DNA from: Faucicola sp041855445 | GTDB taxonomy: Bacteria > Pseudomonadota > Gammaproteobacteria > Pseudomonadales > Moraxellaceae | Reading direction: 5' to 3' | Assembly (NCBI GenBank): GCA_041855445.1 | Contig: JBHAEG010000009.1 | Span: 1 to 6,143 of the forward strand | Length of the DNA stretch: 6,143 bases | Part shown: in pieces, positions 5,408-6,143 of the stretch | How positions within the stretch are numbered: the first letter of the stretch is position 1 | How the letters are laid out: every line of letters begins with the position of its first letter | The notes under the pieces: generated by a model | What the model saw: only the letters and a program-made list of their open reading frames with translations | Told to the model about the DNA's origin: nothing | Databases searched by the model: none | Made by a program: the position numbers and the translations under genes

Positions 5408-6143
5408 ATTGTCAAACCAAGTGCAACGATTTTTTAAAGTGAACTTCATAAGCACTTTTCCAACCTAGACATTTTCTTGGTCTTCGGTTTAGCCTATCAA
5501 CAATTGACTGAATATAATCATCGTCCCACTGTCCAATATCTTGTTGCTTTGGAAAATATTCCCGAAGCAACCCATTTGTGTTTTCGTTCGTTCCCCTTTG
5601 CCATGGTTGATGTGGTTCAGGAAAGTAAAACGCTACACCTAAATCTTCTGTCACTTTATGATGTGTCGCAAACTCTTTACCTCTATCTGGTGTAATGGAA
5701 TATCGAGGGTGATTACCAAGTAATTTAACCATTGCTTCTGCTACAGCTTGAGCAAGTTTACGTTCCACTTTTTGTACCAACAAGAAACGGCTCTTTCTAT
5801 CTGTCAATGTCACCAAACATGCCTTACCTGTTTTACCAAGTACTGTATCTGCTTCCCAATGTCCTAATCGACTGCGTGTTTGTGCAGATTTAGGACGTTG
5901 TTCTATGCTATGGCTAATCACTATTTTTCCACGTTTTTCAATATGATAATGACGGGTAGCTTTATGTCCATCTACATCAAATAGTCCAGCTTTAATACCT
6001 CGATAAATGGTTGTATAGCTAATCGCAAGTTTAGATTTTTCATGTTTTAGGCGGTAGCTGATTTGCTCTGGTGACCATTGTTCATTTAAAAATTTATCTT
6101 GCACTAAAGCGTAATATTCTGGTTGCAGTAACTTTTTGGTTGC
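5408..6143 (-). mobile_element. IS30-family insertion sequence, one end only
   Basis: The transposase gene fills this segment and its stop lies within a few bases of the interrupted PliI-like gene, so the element's end is at about 5400-5412. In IS30-type elements the terminal inverted repeat sits close to or overlaps the transposase 3' end, and the stretch around 5409-5430 is the candidate. The exact boundary and target duplication cannot be set because the other end is beyond 6143. Confidence 0.75.
5412..6143 (-). CDS. IS30-family transposase, N-terminus outside window
   Basis: This is a DDE transposase that moves the IS element by cutting and joining at its inverted repeats. The frame is open to the right edge (ATKKLLQPEYYALVQDKF...), so GTG 6104 is an internal codon and not the start; the N-terminal helix-turn-helix is missing only because the window ends. 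Visible are 243 codons up to TGA. They include WSPEQISYRL and TTIYRGIKAG, then the catalytic core GHWEADTV, TPDRGKEF and RGTNENTNGLLREYFPK. The catalytic acids are D99, D153 and E187 of the visible fragment, with 33 residues between the last two: the DDE spacing of the IS30 family. The visible part has no stop or frameshift, so the element may be active. It reads towards, and converges on, the disrupted PliI-like gene. Confidence 0.92.
   Translation of the reverse strand, partial: ATKKLLQPEYYALVQDKFLNEQWSPEQISYRLKHEKSKLAISYTTIYRGIKAGLFDVDGHKATRHYHIEKRGKIVISHSIEQRPKSAQTRSRLGHWEADTVLGKTGKACLVTLTDRKSRFLLVQKVERKLAQAVAEAMVKLLGNHPRYSITPDRGKEFATHHKVTEDLGVAFYFPEPHQPWQRGTNENTNGLLREYFPKQQDIGQWDDDYIQSIVDRLNRRPRKCLGWKSAYEVHFKKSLHLV

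Noticed and set aside
5477..5695. Plus-strand frame inside the IS element
   Set aside because: It is the antisense of the conserved DDE transposase core and has no support of its own.

Overview
The window is AT-rich chromosomal DNA from a gammaproteobacterium. The best guess is a member of the Moraxellaceae such as Moraxella, based on base composition, the MdaB and Lrp/LysE-type proteins, the WG-repeat protein and an IS30-family transposase. This is an inference from protein style and could not be confirmed by a search.

Layout from left to right: (1) The 3' part of a gene for a phage-type (GH24) lysozyme, in frame with an Ala-Thr tandem-repeat linker that runs off the left edge. (2) A convergent minus-strand gene for an exported protein made almost wholly of 11 perfectly phased 34-residue WG-type repeats. 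Just upstream of it on the same strand lies a decayed paralogue with one repeat and an internal stop. (3) About 450 bp of AT-rich DNA without a convincing gene. (4) An mdaB-like NADPH:quinone reductase gene broken by a one-base frameshift near its start. (5) A divergent pair: a LysE/RhtB-type amino-acid exporter (minus) and an Lrp/AsnC-type regulator (plus), sharing an intergenic region with a direct repeat that is a candidate operator. (6) A short dubious ORF and a strong inverted repeat containing a Fur-box-like sequence. (7) A secreted-protein gene resembling PliI-type periplasmic lysozyme inhibitors, broken by an in-frame stop and apparently cut off at its 3' end by (8) an IS30-family element that runs off the right edge.

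The intact functional unit is the exporter/regulator pair, in which the regulator probably controls the exporter and itself. The main theme elsewhere is gene decay: three genes between about 1952 and 5411 are disrupted by three kinds of lesion (nonsense substitution, one-base insertion, IS truncation), next to a mobile element. I see no clearly new multi-gene system. The least ordinary items are the lysozyme with a hexanucleotide-encoded linker, the WG-repeat gene with its collapsed paralogue, and the 16-bp inverted repeat with a Fur-like motif upstream of the PliI-like pseudogene.
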